A DNA stretch of 64,000 bases, from NCBI GenBank assembly GCA_035373625.1, contig DAOSNS010000001.1, forward strand, positions 310,001-374,000, read 5' to 3'. The stretch's first letter is position 1; each line of letters opens with the position of its first letter. Under the pieces are notes generated by a model. It made no database searches. It was not told where the DNA came from and was given only the letters and a program-made list of their open reading frames with translations. Of the stretch, positions 7,360 through 16,205 are shown piece after piece. Origin of the DNA: DSWT01 sp035373625 (lineage in GTDB: Bacteria; Chloroflexota; Anaerolineae; B4-G1; SLSP01). Made by a program: the position numbers and the translations under genes.

Positions 7360-9453
7360 ATGGAAGAGAAACGCAAGCTCACACGGCGCGAGTTCCTGCG
7401 GGTGTCGGCGTTGGCAACGGCCGGTGTCGCCATCACCGCCTGCAAGCAGCCTACCCCCACCGCGGCCCCAACAACAGCAGCACCCACTAAAGAAGCAGAA
7501 CCCCCCAAGCCAACGGCAACGCCCAAGCCTACCGAAGCCCCCGCAACAAAAGAAGCCACCAAGGCCCCCGAGCCAACCGCTACACCGGGGCCACGCTTTA
7601 AGGAAGCCCCGATGCTGGAAAAGTTGGTGAAGGCCGGGCAACTTCCACCAGTGGACGAGCGTCTGCCGCTCAATCCTTACATTGTGGATGTGGCGGAGAG
7701 CATCGGGAAGTACGGTGGTAACTGGCGGCGCGGTTTCAACGGCGTCTCCGACCGCTGGGGGCCCACCAAGCTCAATGACCGCACGCTGGCCTGGTTTGAC
7801 AAAAATCTAATGATGAAGCCCAAGCTGCTCGAAAGTTGGGAGGTTTCACCGGATACCAAGACCTGGACCTTCCATCTGCGCAAGGGCGTCAAGTTCTCCG
7901 ATGGCACACCGCTCACTAGTGAGAGCTTCAAGTGGTTCTACGAGTATCAGGTCAAAAATAAGGAGCTGTCCAAAACTCCTCCCGCATCGCATGCCGTGCG
8001 TGATAAAGATGGTAAGTGGGTAATCTGCGATATGGAGTTCCCGGACGACTACACCGTGGTGTTGAAGTTTGCTTTGCCCAAGCCGATGTTGTTCTATGAA
8101 GGCGGCGGCACGCGCAGCATCAACGGTTGGTTGACCCCCGGACACTACATGAAGCAGTGGCACATGGATCTGGTAGATGACAAAGCCGCCCTGGAGGCCA
8201 AAGTCAAAGAAGCCGGTTTCGATAGCTGGGCGACCTACTTCAACGACAACCGTAACCGCTTTGACTTGAACCCGGATCGCCCACAGATTACACCGTGGCT
8301 GATGAAGGGTTCGATGGCCGAAGAACGCTTCGTGATGGAGCGTAACCCCTACTATTACGCGACGGACCCCGAAGGCAATCAGGTTCCCTACATTGATACC
8401 GTCACCCACCGTCTGTTTGAATCCGCCGAAGTTCTCAACATGTGGATCATCAACGGTGAGATTGACTATCAGGCTCGGCACCTCAGCCTCGGCAACTATA
8501 CGCTGTATAAGGAAAACGAGAAGAACGGGGACTATCGTGTGCTCCTGGCAATCTCTGCCAGCCACGAGGCGTTGCAGCTCAACCTGTCCTGCAAGAATCC
8601 CCTGCTCAGCGAATTCTTTAACACCCGCGATGTGCGCATCGCGGTCTCCCTGGCGATCAACCGTGATGAGATCAACGAGCTGTGCTTCAACGGCATGATG
8701 AAGCCGCGTCAGTACAGCCCGCTGCCTATGTCGCCGAACTACTACCCCAAGCTCTCCAACGCCTACATTGAGTACGACCCGGATAAGGCCAACGAGCTGT
8801 TGGACAACGCCGGCTACAAGCGCGGTGCCGACGGCTTCCGGCGCTTCAAGGACGGCAGTGGCCCCATCAGCTTCATCATCGAGGGGACGTCGCAGGCCGG
8901 TACACCGGAGGAAGACGCGGTGCAATTGGTCTGCAAGTATCTGGAGGATGTGGGCATCAAGGCGACCTACAAGTATGTCGAGCGCTCGCTGTACACCGAG
9001 CACTACAGCGCCAACGAAATCGAGGCGGCTTACTGGGGTGGTGACCGCACGGTCCTGCCACTGGTGCCGGGGGCCATCATCTTCCGTGGTGTGCAACCTG
9101 ACCGGCCCTGGTGTCCCGGCTACGGCTTCTACTACAACAACCCCGAAGACCCCAATGCCGTCAAACCACCGGATGGACATTTCATCTGGAAGATCTGGGA
9201 CATCTGGGACAACCAGGTTTCGTTGGAACCCGACCAGGCGAAGCAGAACAAGCTCTTCGAGGGTATCCTGGACATTTGGGCCGAGGAACTGCCCATGATC
9301 GGCATCTTGGGCGAAAAACCCGCACCGACCGTCGCCAAGAACGGCTTCCGCAATGTACTCCCCGGTATGCCGAATGACGACACCACCGGTGACGAACAAT
9401 TCCTGCAGTCCGAGTCTTTCTTCTGGGACGAGCCGGAAAAGCACACGATGTAG
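7360..9453 (+). CDS. ABC importer solute-binding lipoprotein (family 5)
   Basis: 697 residues from the ATG at 7360; AAGGAGG ends 9 nt before it, and the in-frame TTG at 7351 is too close to that RBS. A twin-arginine signal TRREFLR is followed by a lipobox ITAC (lipidation at Cys28) and a Thr/Pro/Ala linker of about 50 residues. The rest is an SBP_bac_5 domain with the family patterns SWEVSPDTKTWTFHLRKGVKFSDG, YDPDKANELLDNAGYK and NRDEI. It is longer than usual (500-600), as in large oligosaccharide-binding members. The family binds peptides or, in many thermophiles and Chloroflexota, plant oligosaccharides. The shared operator with the xylanase favours sugars; that is inference. Confidence 0.93.
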   Translation: MEEKRKLTRREFLRVSALATAGVAITACKQPTPTAAPTTAAPTKEAEPPKPTATPKPTEAPATKEATKAPEPTATPGPRFKEAPMLEKLVKAGQLPPVDERLPLNPYIVDVAESIGKYGGNWRRGFNGVSDRWGPTKLNDRTLAWFDKNLMMKPKLLESWEVSPDTKTWTFHLRKGVKFSDGTPLTSESFKWFYEYQVKNKELSKTPPASHAVRDKDGKWVICDMEFPDDYTVVLKFALPKPMLFYEGGGTRSINGWLTPGHYMKQWHMDLVDDKAALEAKVKEAGFDSWATYFNDNRNRFDLNPDRPQITPWLMKGSMAEERFVMERNPYYYATDPEGNQVPYIDTVTHRLFESAEVLNMWIINGEIDYQARHLSLGNYTLYKENEKNGDYRVLLAISASHEALQLNLSCKNPLLSEFFNTRDVRIAVSLAINRDEINELCFNGMMKPRQYSPLPMSPNYYPKLSNAYIEYDPDKANELLDNAGYKRGADGFRRFKDGSGPISFIIEGTSQAGTPEEDAVQLVCKYLEDVGIKATYKYVERSLYTEHYSANEIEAAYWGGDRTVLPLVPGAIIFRGVQPDRPWCPGYGFYYNNPEDPNAVKPPDGHFIWKIWDIWDNQVSLEPDQAKQNKLFEGILDIWAEELPMIGILGEKPAPTVAKNGFRNVLPGMPNDDTTGDEQFLQSESFFWDEPEKHTM

Positions 9454-9471
9454 TGCGTTGCCCGGTACACC

Positions 9472-9503
9472 TGGAGGGTAGGCCTTTTATGGCCTGCCCT
9501 CCA
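9472..9503 (+). other. Hairpin between binding-protein and permease genes
   Basis: TGGAGGGTAGGCC pairs with GGCCTGCCCTCCA (one G-T pair) around a 6-nt loop. No T run follows. In many ABC importer operons such a stem protects the upstream binding-protein mRNA, giving it higher abundance than the permeases; that role is inferred. Confidence 0.65.
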
Positions 9504-9512
9504 CTTGCCGGA

Positions 9513-9604
9513 GTGGGGAGCAGGGAATGAGAAGCAGCGCTTGCAATCTCACTTGTTTCTCATTCCTTACGTCCTAATCCCTGGTCCCTGATCACTAATC
9601 CCTA
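9513..9604. repeat. AGGGATT-type simple repeat upstream of permease gene
   Basis: Left arm GGGAGCAGGGAATGAGAA, right part TTCTCATTCC then AATCCCTGGTCCCTGATC and AATCCCT. The arms are partly complementary. It ends 16 nt before the permease ATG. Related units occur at 38043-38090, 43819-43836 and 53768-53803. Confidence 0.7.
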
Positions 9605-9620
9605 TAAATAGAGGTGTAGC

Positions 9621-10610
9621 ATGTTAGGTTACATTCTCCGCCGGGTCGCTATGATGATCCCAACATTGATTGTCATCTCAATGATCTCTTTCATTATCAT
9701 TCAACTCCCCCCTGGCGATTATCTGACTTCTTATGCTATGCAACTGCGTCAGATGGGTGAGAACGTGGATGAAACCGAACTCGCTTCACTCCGCGAACGG
9801 TATGGACTCGGTCAACCCGTCTATGTGCAATACTATAAGTGGGTATACGGCATCATCCTGCGCGGGGATTGGGGGCAATCTATGGAGTGGCAGAAGCCGG
9901 TCAAGGACCTGATTTGGGAACGCATGGCGCTGACGGTATTTCTTTCGCTGGTCTCCGTGATGGTCAGTTGGTTTGTGGCTATCCCGGTCGGGGTGTTTTC
10001 GGCGACGCATCAATACTCTATTCCTGACTATCTCTTCTCGGCGATCAGCTTTGTCGGAGCCGGAACGCCGGGGTTTATGATTGCCCTGGTCGTCATGTGG
10101 GTTGCGATGCGCAAGTTCGGCATGAATGTGGGGGGGCTGTTCTCTGAAGAATACATCCTTGAGCCGTGGACCTGGGCCAAGTTTGTGGACATGCTGAAAC
10201 ACCTGTGGATTCCTGTGCTCGTCATTGCCCTGGAAAGTACGGCCGGCAGTATCCGCACGACGCGCGCCAATGTGCTGGACGAGTTGCACAAACCTTACGT
10301 GGAAACCGCGCGTGCGAAAGGCTTAAAAGAGCGCAAATTGATCTGGAAATATCCGGTGCGGGTGGCCATGAACCCCTTCTTTAGCACCGTAGGCTGGACC
10401 TTAGCAAGTTTGATCTCCGGCCAAACATTGGTGGCCGTGGTACTCAGTTTGCAAACCAATGGCCCGATGATGCTGCGCGCGTTGACCTCGCAGGATATGT
10501 ACCTGGCCGGCAGCTTCCTCTTCTTACTCAGTACTTTGACGGTGATCGGCACGTTGATCTCCGATATTTTGCTCGCATGGATTGACCCGCGCATTCGTCT
10601 GGAGGGTTAA
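9621..10610 (+). CDS. ABC importer permease, DppB/OppB type
   Basis: 329 residues, six membrane helices, starting with the N-terminal pattern MLGYILRRVAMMIPTL typical of DppB. The conserved GxxLPPGD-type segment appears as QLPPGDYL and the ATPase-coupling EAA loop as ETARAKGLKERKL. It forms the first half of the transmembrane channel with the next gene. RBS GAGGTG lies just before the ATG; the stop is 1 nt before the next ATG, implying coupled translation. Confidence 0.94.
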   Translation: MLGYILRRVAMMIPTLIVISMISFIIIQLPPGDYLTSYAMQLRQMGENVDETELASLRERYGLGQPVYVQYYKWVYGIILRGDWGQSMEWQKPVKDLIWERMALTVFLSLVSVMVSWFVAIPVGVFSATHQYSIPDYLFSAISFVGAGTPGFMIALVVMWVAMRKFGMNVGGLFSEEYILEPWTWAKFVDMLKHLWIPVLVIALESTAGSIRTTRANVLDELHKPYVETARAKGLKERKLIWKYPVRVAMNPFFSTVGWTLASLISGQTLVAVVLSLQTNGPMMLRALTSQDMYLAGSFLFLLSTLTVIGTLISDILLAWIDPRIRLEG

Positions 10611-10611
10611 G

Positions 10612-11829
10612 ATGACAACCACGGAATCCCAAGACCACCCAATCCGCTCTGAAGCGTTGGAAGCGTGTGCTGCGCCGGCGGAAGTCACGTCGGTGGAAGT
10701 GTTAGATGAAGTTGTCGCAGGCGGCGCCGAAGAGGAACGCCTCTATGTCGCCGGCCAGTGGCAATTGATGTGGTGGAAATTCCGCCGCCACAAGATGGCG
10801 CTGGTTGGCGCCGCCATCCTGATTGTGTTTTACCTGATCGGCGCTTTTTGTGAATTTGTCGCGCCCTACAAGCCCGAAGCCTATTTCATCCGCTACAAAA
10901 TGGCCCCGCCGACGCCCATTCATCTCTTCGATAAGACGGGTAAGTTGCGCGCTCCGTTCATTTACCATCGAGACCGTTCCAAAGACCCGGAGACCATGCG
11001 GGACATCTATACCGAGAACCCTGAGATCACTTATCCCGTTCGTTTTTTCGTGAAAGGTGTGCCTTATAAACTGTGGGGCATCTGGGAATCTGATATCCAT
11101 CTCTTTGGGCTGGCGCCGGAGATCAAAGACCAGGGCATCTTCCTGGTTGGCGCCGACCGGATGGGGCGTGATCTCTTCTCGCGTCTCTGCTATGGAGCGC
11201 GTATCTCGCTTTCCATCGGCCTGGTCGGGGTGTTCTTGAGTTTGGCGCTCGGCATTGTGTTGGGGGGCATTTCCGGTTATTATGGCGGGCGTATTGACAC
11301 GGTCATCCAACGGGTCATCGAGTTCATCCGTACCATTCCCACCATTCCCTTATGGATGGCGCTCAGCGCGGCCCTGCCGCCTGACTGGCCGGTAGTGCGA
11401 ATGTACTTTGGGATCACGATTATCCTCTCCCTCGTCGGGTGGACCGGGATGGCGCGCGTGGTGCGCGGGCGTTTCCTGTCTCTGCGGCAGGAGGACTTCG
11501 TGTTGGCGGCGCGACTGTGTGGCTCAAGCGAGCTGCGGATCATTCTCCGGCACATGGTTCCCTCGTTCCTGAGCCATATCATCGCCAGTCTGACGCTCTC
11601 GATTCCCGGTCAAATTCTGGGTGAAACAGGTTTGAGCTTTATCGGTCTGGGACTGCGTGCGCCGGCGATCAGTTGGGGGGTGCTGCTGCAAGAAGCGCAA
11701 AATGTGCGCTCACTGGCGCAGGCTCCATGGTTGTTGTTTGGCCCGGCGCTCGCCGTTATTCTGACCGTTTTCGCCTACAACTTCCTCGGTGACGGTTTGC
11801 GCGATGCTGCGGACCCATATACGAGATAG
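10612..11829 (+). CDS. ABC importer permease, DppC/OppC type
   Basis: 405 residues from the ATG at 10612, with RBS GGAGGG inside the end of the preceding gene; the in-frame ATG at 10582 would add ten residues overlapping that gene. After an acidic N-terminus come a first helix (about 62-84), an extracytoplasmic loop of about 100 residues longer than in typical DppC, and five more helices. VGADRMGRDLFSRL and the coupling loop VLAARLCGSSELRII are family hallmarks. The long insert is also seen in oligosaccharide-type importers. The stop codon lies inside the first unit of the following repeat array. Confidence 0.94.
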   Translation: MTTTESQDHPIRSEALEACAAPAEVTSVEVLDEVVAGGAEEERLYVAGQWQLMWWKFRRHKMALVGAAILIVFYLIGAFCEFVAPYKPEAYFIRYKMAPPTPIHLFDKTGKLRAPFIYHRDRSKDPETMRDIYTENPEITYPVRFFVKGVPYKLWGIWESDIHLFGLAPEIKDQGIFLVGADRMGRDLFSRLCYGARISLSIGLVGVFLSLALGIVLGGISGYYGGRIDTVIQRVIEFIRTIPTIPLWMALSAALPPDWPVVRMYFGITIILSLVGWTGMARVVRGRFLSLRQEDFVLAARLCGSSELRIILRHMVPSFLSHIIASLTLSIPGQILGETGLSFIGLGLRAPAISWGVLLQEAQNVRSLAQAPWLLFGPALAVILTVFAYNFLGDGLRDAADPYTR

Positions 11830-12172
11830 TCGGATAGTCATATAGTCTTGTAGTCTTGTGGTCTTGTAGTCATATGGTCTTGTAGTCATATAGTCTTGTG
11901 GTCGGAGAGTCATGTAGTCAAAGAGTTACAGGCTCAAAGATATCTGACGACTACGAGACTAACGACTAAACGACTAACGACTAAACGACTAACGACTACG
12001 AGACTAACGACTAAACGACTAAACGCCTGACGACTACGAGACTAACGACTAACGACTAAACGACTAACGACTAACGACTAAACGCCTGACGACTACGAGA
12101 CTAACGACTAGACGACTAACGACTACGAGACTAACGACTAAACGACTAACGACTAAACGACTACCTGACTGA
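11825..12172. repeat. Long bipartite GACTA/TAGTC simple-repeat array
   Basis: About 350 bp. The left 110 bp are repeats of TAGTC units (GATAGTC, TTGTAGTC, TTGTGGTC); the right 230 bp are the opposite orientation (GACTACGA, GACTAACGACTAAAC). The two halves are therefore complementary and could form a very long imperfect hairpin. It fills the gap between permease and ATPase genes and ends just before the RBS AGGAG at 12176. Unit length varies from 7 to 11, so this is not a CRISPR. Confidence 0.92.
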
Positions 12173-12187
12173 ACCAGGAGAACAATC

Positions 12188-13216
12188 GTGAACAACAACA
12201 GAGAACTGCTCGTAGAAGTAAAAAATCTAAAGACTTACTTTTTTCTCGATGAAGGGACGGTGCGTGCGGTGGATGGCGCAGAATTCAACATCCATCGCGG
12301 CGAGACGCTCGGCATCGTGGGCGAAAGCGGCTGCGGGAAAAGTGTCACGGCGCGCTCGATTCTCAACATTGTGCCCAAGCCGGGTAAGACGGTGGAAGGC
12401 CAAATCCTGTACCATCGGCAGATTAAAGGGCGCACCGAGGTCATTGATTTGACGAAACTGGCGCCGCAAAGCGACGAAATGCGCAGCATCCGGGGCGCGG
12501 AAATTGCGATGGTATTCCAGGAGCCGATGACTTCGTTGAGTCCCGTCCATACGATCGGTAATCAAATCATGGAAGCCATCCAGCTTCACCAGGGATTGGA
12601 CAAAGCGGCGGCACGGGAACTGGCCATTGAAATGTTGAAACTGGTCGGTATGCCCTTGCCGGATCGCATTGTGGATCAGTATGCGCACCAACTGAGCGGT
12701 GGCATGCGCCAACGGGCCATGATCGCCATGGCGCTCTCGTGCCACCCCAGCCTGTTGATCGCCGATGAGCCGACAACTGCTTTGGATGTGACAACCGAGG
12801 CGCAAATTCTCAAGCTCATGCGCCATTTGCAGGACGAATTGGGGATGGCGATTATGTACATCACCCATAACCTGGGCGTGGTCGCGCAAATGACGGAGAA
12901 TGTGGTGGTGATGTACATGGGGAAAGTTGTCGAGCAGGCCGATGTAGACACGCTCTTCTATCAGCCCTTACATCCTTACACGCAGGCGTTGTTGCAATCC
13001 ATCCCGCGCCTGGGCCAGAAAACGCGCGAGAAGCGCCGGTTGGCTTCCATCCGCGGCATGGTGCCGGACCCGTACGCGCTGCCACGGGGCTGCACATTCC
13101 ATCCACGCTGTAGTAAAATGATCCCCGGAGTGTGCAATGTGGAGGAACCGCTTATGCTCGAAGCCGCACCAGGCCACAAAGTCCGTTGTCACCTGTGCGC
13201 GGACGTCAAAGCGTAA
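12188..13216 (+). CDS. ABC importer ATPase, DppD/OppD type
   Basis: 342 residues, GTG start at 12188 with RBS CCAGGAG 7 nt upstream, directly after the repeat array. Walker A GESGCGKS, signature LSGGMRQR and Walker B LLIADEPTTALD are intact. The C-terminal oligopeptide-transporter extension carries CTFHPRC, VCNVEEP and a final Cys pair that in this family can hold an iron-sulfur cluster. It powers the permease pair together with the next ATPase. Confidence 0.95.
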   Translation: MNNNRELLVEVKNLKTYFFLDEGTVRAVDGAEFNIHRGETLGIVGESGCGKSVTARSILNIVPKPGKTVEGQILYHRQIKGRTEVIDLTKLAPQSDEMRSIRGAEIAMVFQEPMTSLSPVHTIGNQIMEAIQLHQGLDKAAARELAIEMLKLVGMPLPDRIVDQYAHQLSGGMRQRAMIAMALSCHPSLLIADEPTTALDVTTEAQILKLMRHLQDELGMAIMYITHNLGVVAQMTENVVVMYMGKVVEQADVDTLFYQPLHPYTQALLQSIPRLGQKTREKRRLASIRGMVPDPYALPRGCTFHPRCSKMIPGVCNVEEPLMLEAAPGHKVRCHLCADVKA

Positions 13217-13243
13217 CCCAGATAACATCTCAAGGAAAAGAAC

Positions 13244-14320
13244 ATGGCCGAAGCAATCAATCATGCAACTCCTGCCGATGGAGCAAAGAACCCTATCCTG
13301 CTCGAAGTCAAAAACCTGAAGAAGCACTTTCCGATCCAGAAAGGCTTTCTTTTCTCGAAAATCGTCGGTTATGTCAAAGCCGTTGACGATGTCAGTTTCT
13401 TCATCCGTGAGCGCGAGACGCTGGGGCTGGTGGGTGAAAGCGGCTGTGGCAAGACGACCACCGGGCGATTGATCCTGCGCGCCTACGAACCTACCGCCGG
13501 TGAAGTATGGTTTAATGACCGGCGTATGGGACTTGTGAACGTCTTCGACCTGGATAAAAATCAGCTCAAAGCTCTGCGACAAAATATGCAGATGATCTTC
13601 CAGGACCCGTACTCATCGCTCAATCCACGCATGACGTTGCTGCAAATCGTTGGGGAACCGTTGTTGGTCAACAATGTGGCGAAGGGAACCGAACTTCAAG
13701 ACCGTGTGGCCGAGCTGTTGCGGGTTGTGGGACTGCGCCCGGAGTACATGACGCGCTATCCGCATGCCTTCAGCGGCGGGCAACGTCAACGTATCGGTGT
13801 GGCGCGCGCCCTGGCTTTGAATCCGCAGTTGGTGGTGTGCGATGAGCCGGTTTCGGCGCTGGATGTCTCGATTCAGGCGCAGACCTTGAACCTGCTCCAG
13901 GATTTGCAGGAACAGTTCGGATTGACGTATTTGTTTGTCTCTCACGACCTCAGCGTTGTGGAACACATCAGTGACCGCGTGGCCGTGATGTATGTGGGCA
14001 AACTGGTCGAAAGCGCGACTACCGAAGCCTTGTTCCAGCATCCTCTGCATCCGTATACCGAGGCTTTGCTCTCGGCAGTGCCCAAACCCGATCCACGTAT
14101 GCGCACGGAATCCATTGTGTTGCAAGGCGACGTTGCCGATCCGGCCAACCCGCCGAGCGGCTGCTATTTCCATCCGCGCTGCCAGTATGCGATCGAGTCG
14201 TGTCGTGTGGAAACGCCGATCTTGCGCGAGCTGGAGCCGGAGCATTTCGTGAGTTGCCATCGCGCCGAAGAATTACAACTCGCCGGCGTTTTGGGGAAAG
14301 TGACCGCTAAGTCATCTTGA
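13244..14320 (+). CDS. ABC importer ATPase, DppF/OppF type
   Basis: 358 residues. Walker A GESGCGKTT, signature FSGGQRQRI, Walker B LVVCDEPVSALD and the switch His in VSHDLSVV are present, plus the C-terminal extension with CYFHPRCQYAIESC. HFPIQKGFLFSK near the N-terminus is typical for DppF. It completes a five-gene importer. Its TGA overlaps the TTG start of the next gene (TTGA), so the radical SAM gene is translationally coupled to the transporter. Confidence 0.95.
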   Translation: MAEAINHATPADGAKNPILLEVKNLKKHFPIQKGFLFSKIVGYVKAVDDVSFFIRERETLGLVGESGCGKTTTGRLILRAYEPTAGEVWFNDRRMGLVNVFDLDKNQLKALRQNMQMIFQDPYSSLNPRMTLLQIVGEPLLVNNVAKGTELQDRVAELLRVVGLRPEYMTRYPHAFSGGQRQRIGVARALALNPQLVVCDEPVSALDVSIQAQTLNLLQDLQEQFGLTYLFVSHDLSVVEHISDRVAVMYVGKLVESATTEALFQHPLHPYTEALLSAVPKPDPRMRTESIVLQGDVADPANPPSGCYFHPRCQYAIESCRVETPILRELEPEHFVSCHRAEELQLAGVLGKVTAKSS

Positions 14321-16026
14321 AAATTTTACTGGTATTCCCCCCGCATTGGGTGCCGACAATGCCACACCTGGCCTTGCCGACGCTCACGGCGTATCTGCGC
14401 GCGCACGGCATCGAAGTCATCCAGCGTGACCTGAACGTTGAATTTTTCGATGCCCTGCTTACCCGTGAGAGCCTGGAAGACAGCATGGCGCGCCTGCGCG
14501 AAGAAGCCGGGCGCCGCATTTTGCGTCTTGCGCCGACGGCTCTGACCGAAGGCGCACAGCTTGCGGCGCGCGTGGAAGACGCAAAAGCCATCTTCCGCAG
14601 CCCCGCTTTCTTCGACGGAGAAGCCAGCCTGCCGGCGTTTTTGACCCTGGCGCAAAGCCTCGAACTGGCCTCACTGCCCTTCGCGCCGACTGTGCTCGAG
14701 CTGACCAGCTACCGACCACCTGTTCCGGCCGATAGCAGCCGCAGTCTGTTGAGCGTCGTGGACGATTCACGCCGCAACATCTTCCTCGATTTTTTCCGTC
14801 GGCGCGTGCTCCCCGACATTGCCCGCGAACAGCCGGACATCGTCGGCATCTCCATCCCCACGCTGGATCAGATGATCGCCGGTATGACGCTTGGGCATCT
14901 GATCAAAGACGCCGGGCTGCCATGCCACGTCACCATCGGCGGACCGCATGTCTCGATGTTGCGTGAGCAACTGCCCAAAGTTCCCGCGATGTTCCGTTTG
15001 TTCGACAGTGCGATTGTCTTCGATGGTGAAGTCGCGCTGCTGCGTCTGGCGGAGAGCCTGACCGGCGACCGCGATCTCGCCAGGGTCCCCAACCTCATCT
15101 ACAACGACCACGGCGTCATCCGCAGCACGCCCGTGGAGGCCATTGCTCCTCCCAATCTACTGCCCGACTTCGATGGCCTGCCGCTGGAACGTTATCTGGT
15201 GCCCACGCCGGTCCTGCCGATGTTGAGCGCGCACGGTTGTTATCACGGGAAATGCGGTTTTTGCAACGTGGGCTACGGCGGGCCGGCGATGTTCAGCCAG
15301 TTGGATGCCGACTTTGTGGTCGAGTCTATGCTGGCGTTGCACGCGAAATACGGGACGCGCCACATCTTCTTCGCCGATGAAGCCATCACCCCCCGCAATC
15401 TCAAGGCCATGTCGGCGCGGCTGGCGGAAATGGGCGCCCCGCTGCACTGGTGCGGCTGCGTGCGCTTCGACAAAGCGCTCTCCCGTGAGCTTCTGGAACA
15501 CATGGCGCAGGGCGGTTGTCGGATGTTGCTCTTCGGCCTTGAAACTGCCGCCGAGCGCATCATCCAACGTATGATGAAGGGAACGCAACCGGCGGAGATG
15601 AGCCGCATCCTGCGTGATGCTGCTGCCGCCGGCATCTGGAACCACACATTCTTCTTCTTCGGCTTCCCCGGCGAGACGATGGCCGAAGCGCAGGAAACCG
15701 TCAATTTCGTGTACGCGCACCAGGACGCCATTCATTCCGCGTCGCCGGGGGCGTTTGTCCTGGAACGTTACTCGCCGGTCGCCCGCGCGCCCAAACGTTT
15801 CGGTGTGACGATCAAGCCCAACCCCGATCGCGACCTGGCGATCTACTTCGATTACGATGTAGCCTCCGGGCTGGACGAACCGATGGCCGACACGTTGGCT
15901 TCGCGGTTGATCGAGGTACTGCCGCAAAAGCAGTTTGGGCAGTATTACATCCACGACAGCTACCGCTTGCTCTACGCTGGCGACCTTCGAGAGAAGGCCC
16001 AGCCTTTTCCCTTGTGGTTAGCTTGA
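14317..16026 (+). CDS. B12-binding-type radical SAM protein
   Basis: 569 residues, TTG start overlapping the stop of the ATPase gene. The N-terminal part (1-250) has the cobalamin-binding-like pattern MPHLALPTLTAYLRAHGIEV and DIVGISIPT. The radical SAM core starts near residue 300 with CYHGKCGFC, a CX4CX2C spacing rather than the usual CX3CX2C; the four-residue form does occur in some B12-radical SAM groups. DEAITPRN, LLFGLETAAERI and FFFGFPGET follow the standard barrel pattern. Substrate is unknown. Coupling to an importer operon suggests it acts on an imported compound or makes a modified product, but nothing in the sequence fixes this. Confidence 0.88.
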   Translation: MKILLVFPPHWVPTMPHLALPTLTAYLRAHGIEVIQRDLNVEFFDALLTRESLEDSMARLREEAGRRILRLAPTALTEGAQLAARVEDAKAIFRSPAFFDGEASLPAFLTLAQSLELASLPFAPTVLELTSYRPPVPADSSRSLLSVVDDSRRNIFLDFFRRRVLPDIAREQPDIVGISIPTLDQMIAGMTLGHLIKDAGLPCHVTIGGPHVSMLREQLPKVPAMFRLFDSAIVFDGEVALLRLAESLTGDRDLARVPNLIYNDHGVIRSTPVEAIAPPNLLPDFDGLPLERYLVPTPVLPMLSAHGCYHGKCGFCNVGYGGPAMFSQLDADFVVESMLALHAKYGTRHIFFADEAITPRNLKAMSARLAEMGAPLHWCGCVRFDKALSRELLEHMAQGGCRMLLFGLETAAERIIQRMMKGTQPAEMSRILRDAAAAGIWNHTFFFFGFPGETMAEAQETVNFVYAHQDAIHSASPGAFVLERYSPVARAPKRFGVTIKPNPDRDLAIYFDYDVASGLDEPMADTLASRLIEVLPQKQFGQYYIHDSYRLLYAGDLREKAQPFPLWLA

Positions 16027-16040
16027 CACTGACGATTCGA

Positions 16041-16180
16041 TTAACGACTACCAGACTAACGACTGCCAGACTAACGACCACCGGACTAACGACTACCGGA
16101 CTAACGACTACCAGACTAACGACCACCGGACTAACGACTACCAGACTAACGACTACCAGACTAACGACTACCAGACTAAA
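16041..16180 (+). repeat. Tandem array of a 15-bp unit
   Basis: Nine consecutive units of ACTAACGACTACCAG with variants (GCC for ACC, CCGG for CCAG), no spacers. Because 15 is a multiple of three, the array is open in the frame of the next gene and would encode a TTRLT-type pentapeptide repeat if read. The RBS AAAGGAG at 16189-16195 and the ATG at 16206 show that translation starts after it. Confidence 0.93.
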
Positions 16181-16205
16181 CACGATTCAAAGGAGTTTTC
16201 ATCTT

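Noticed and set aside
7846..9444. 532-codon antisense open frame opposite the binding-protein gene
   Set aside because: Same shadow effect; no RBS and no family pattern.
11940..12172. CRISPR-like regularity
   Set aside because: Units of 7-11 bp run without unique spacers, and no cas genes are present.
16041..16180. CRISPR-like regularity of the 15-bp array
   Set aside because: Perfectly tandem with no spacers; period far too short.
16014..16205. N-terminal extension of the 867-residue protein through the repeat array
   Set aside because: RBS AAAGGAG and ATG at 16206 give a better start; the extension is pure repeat.
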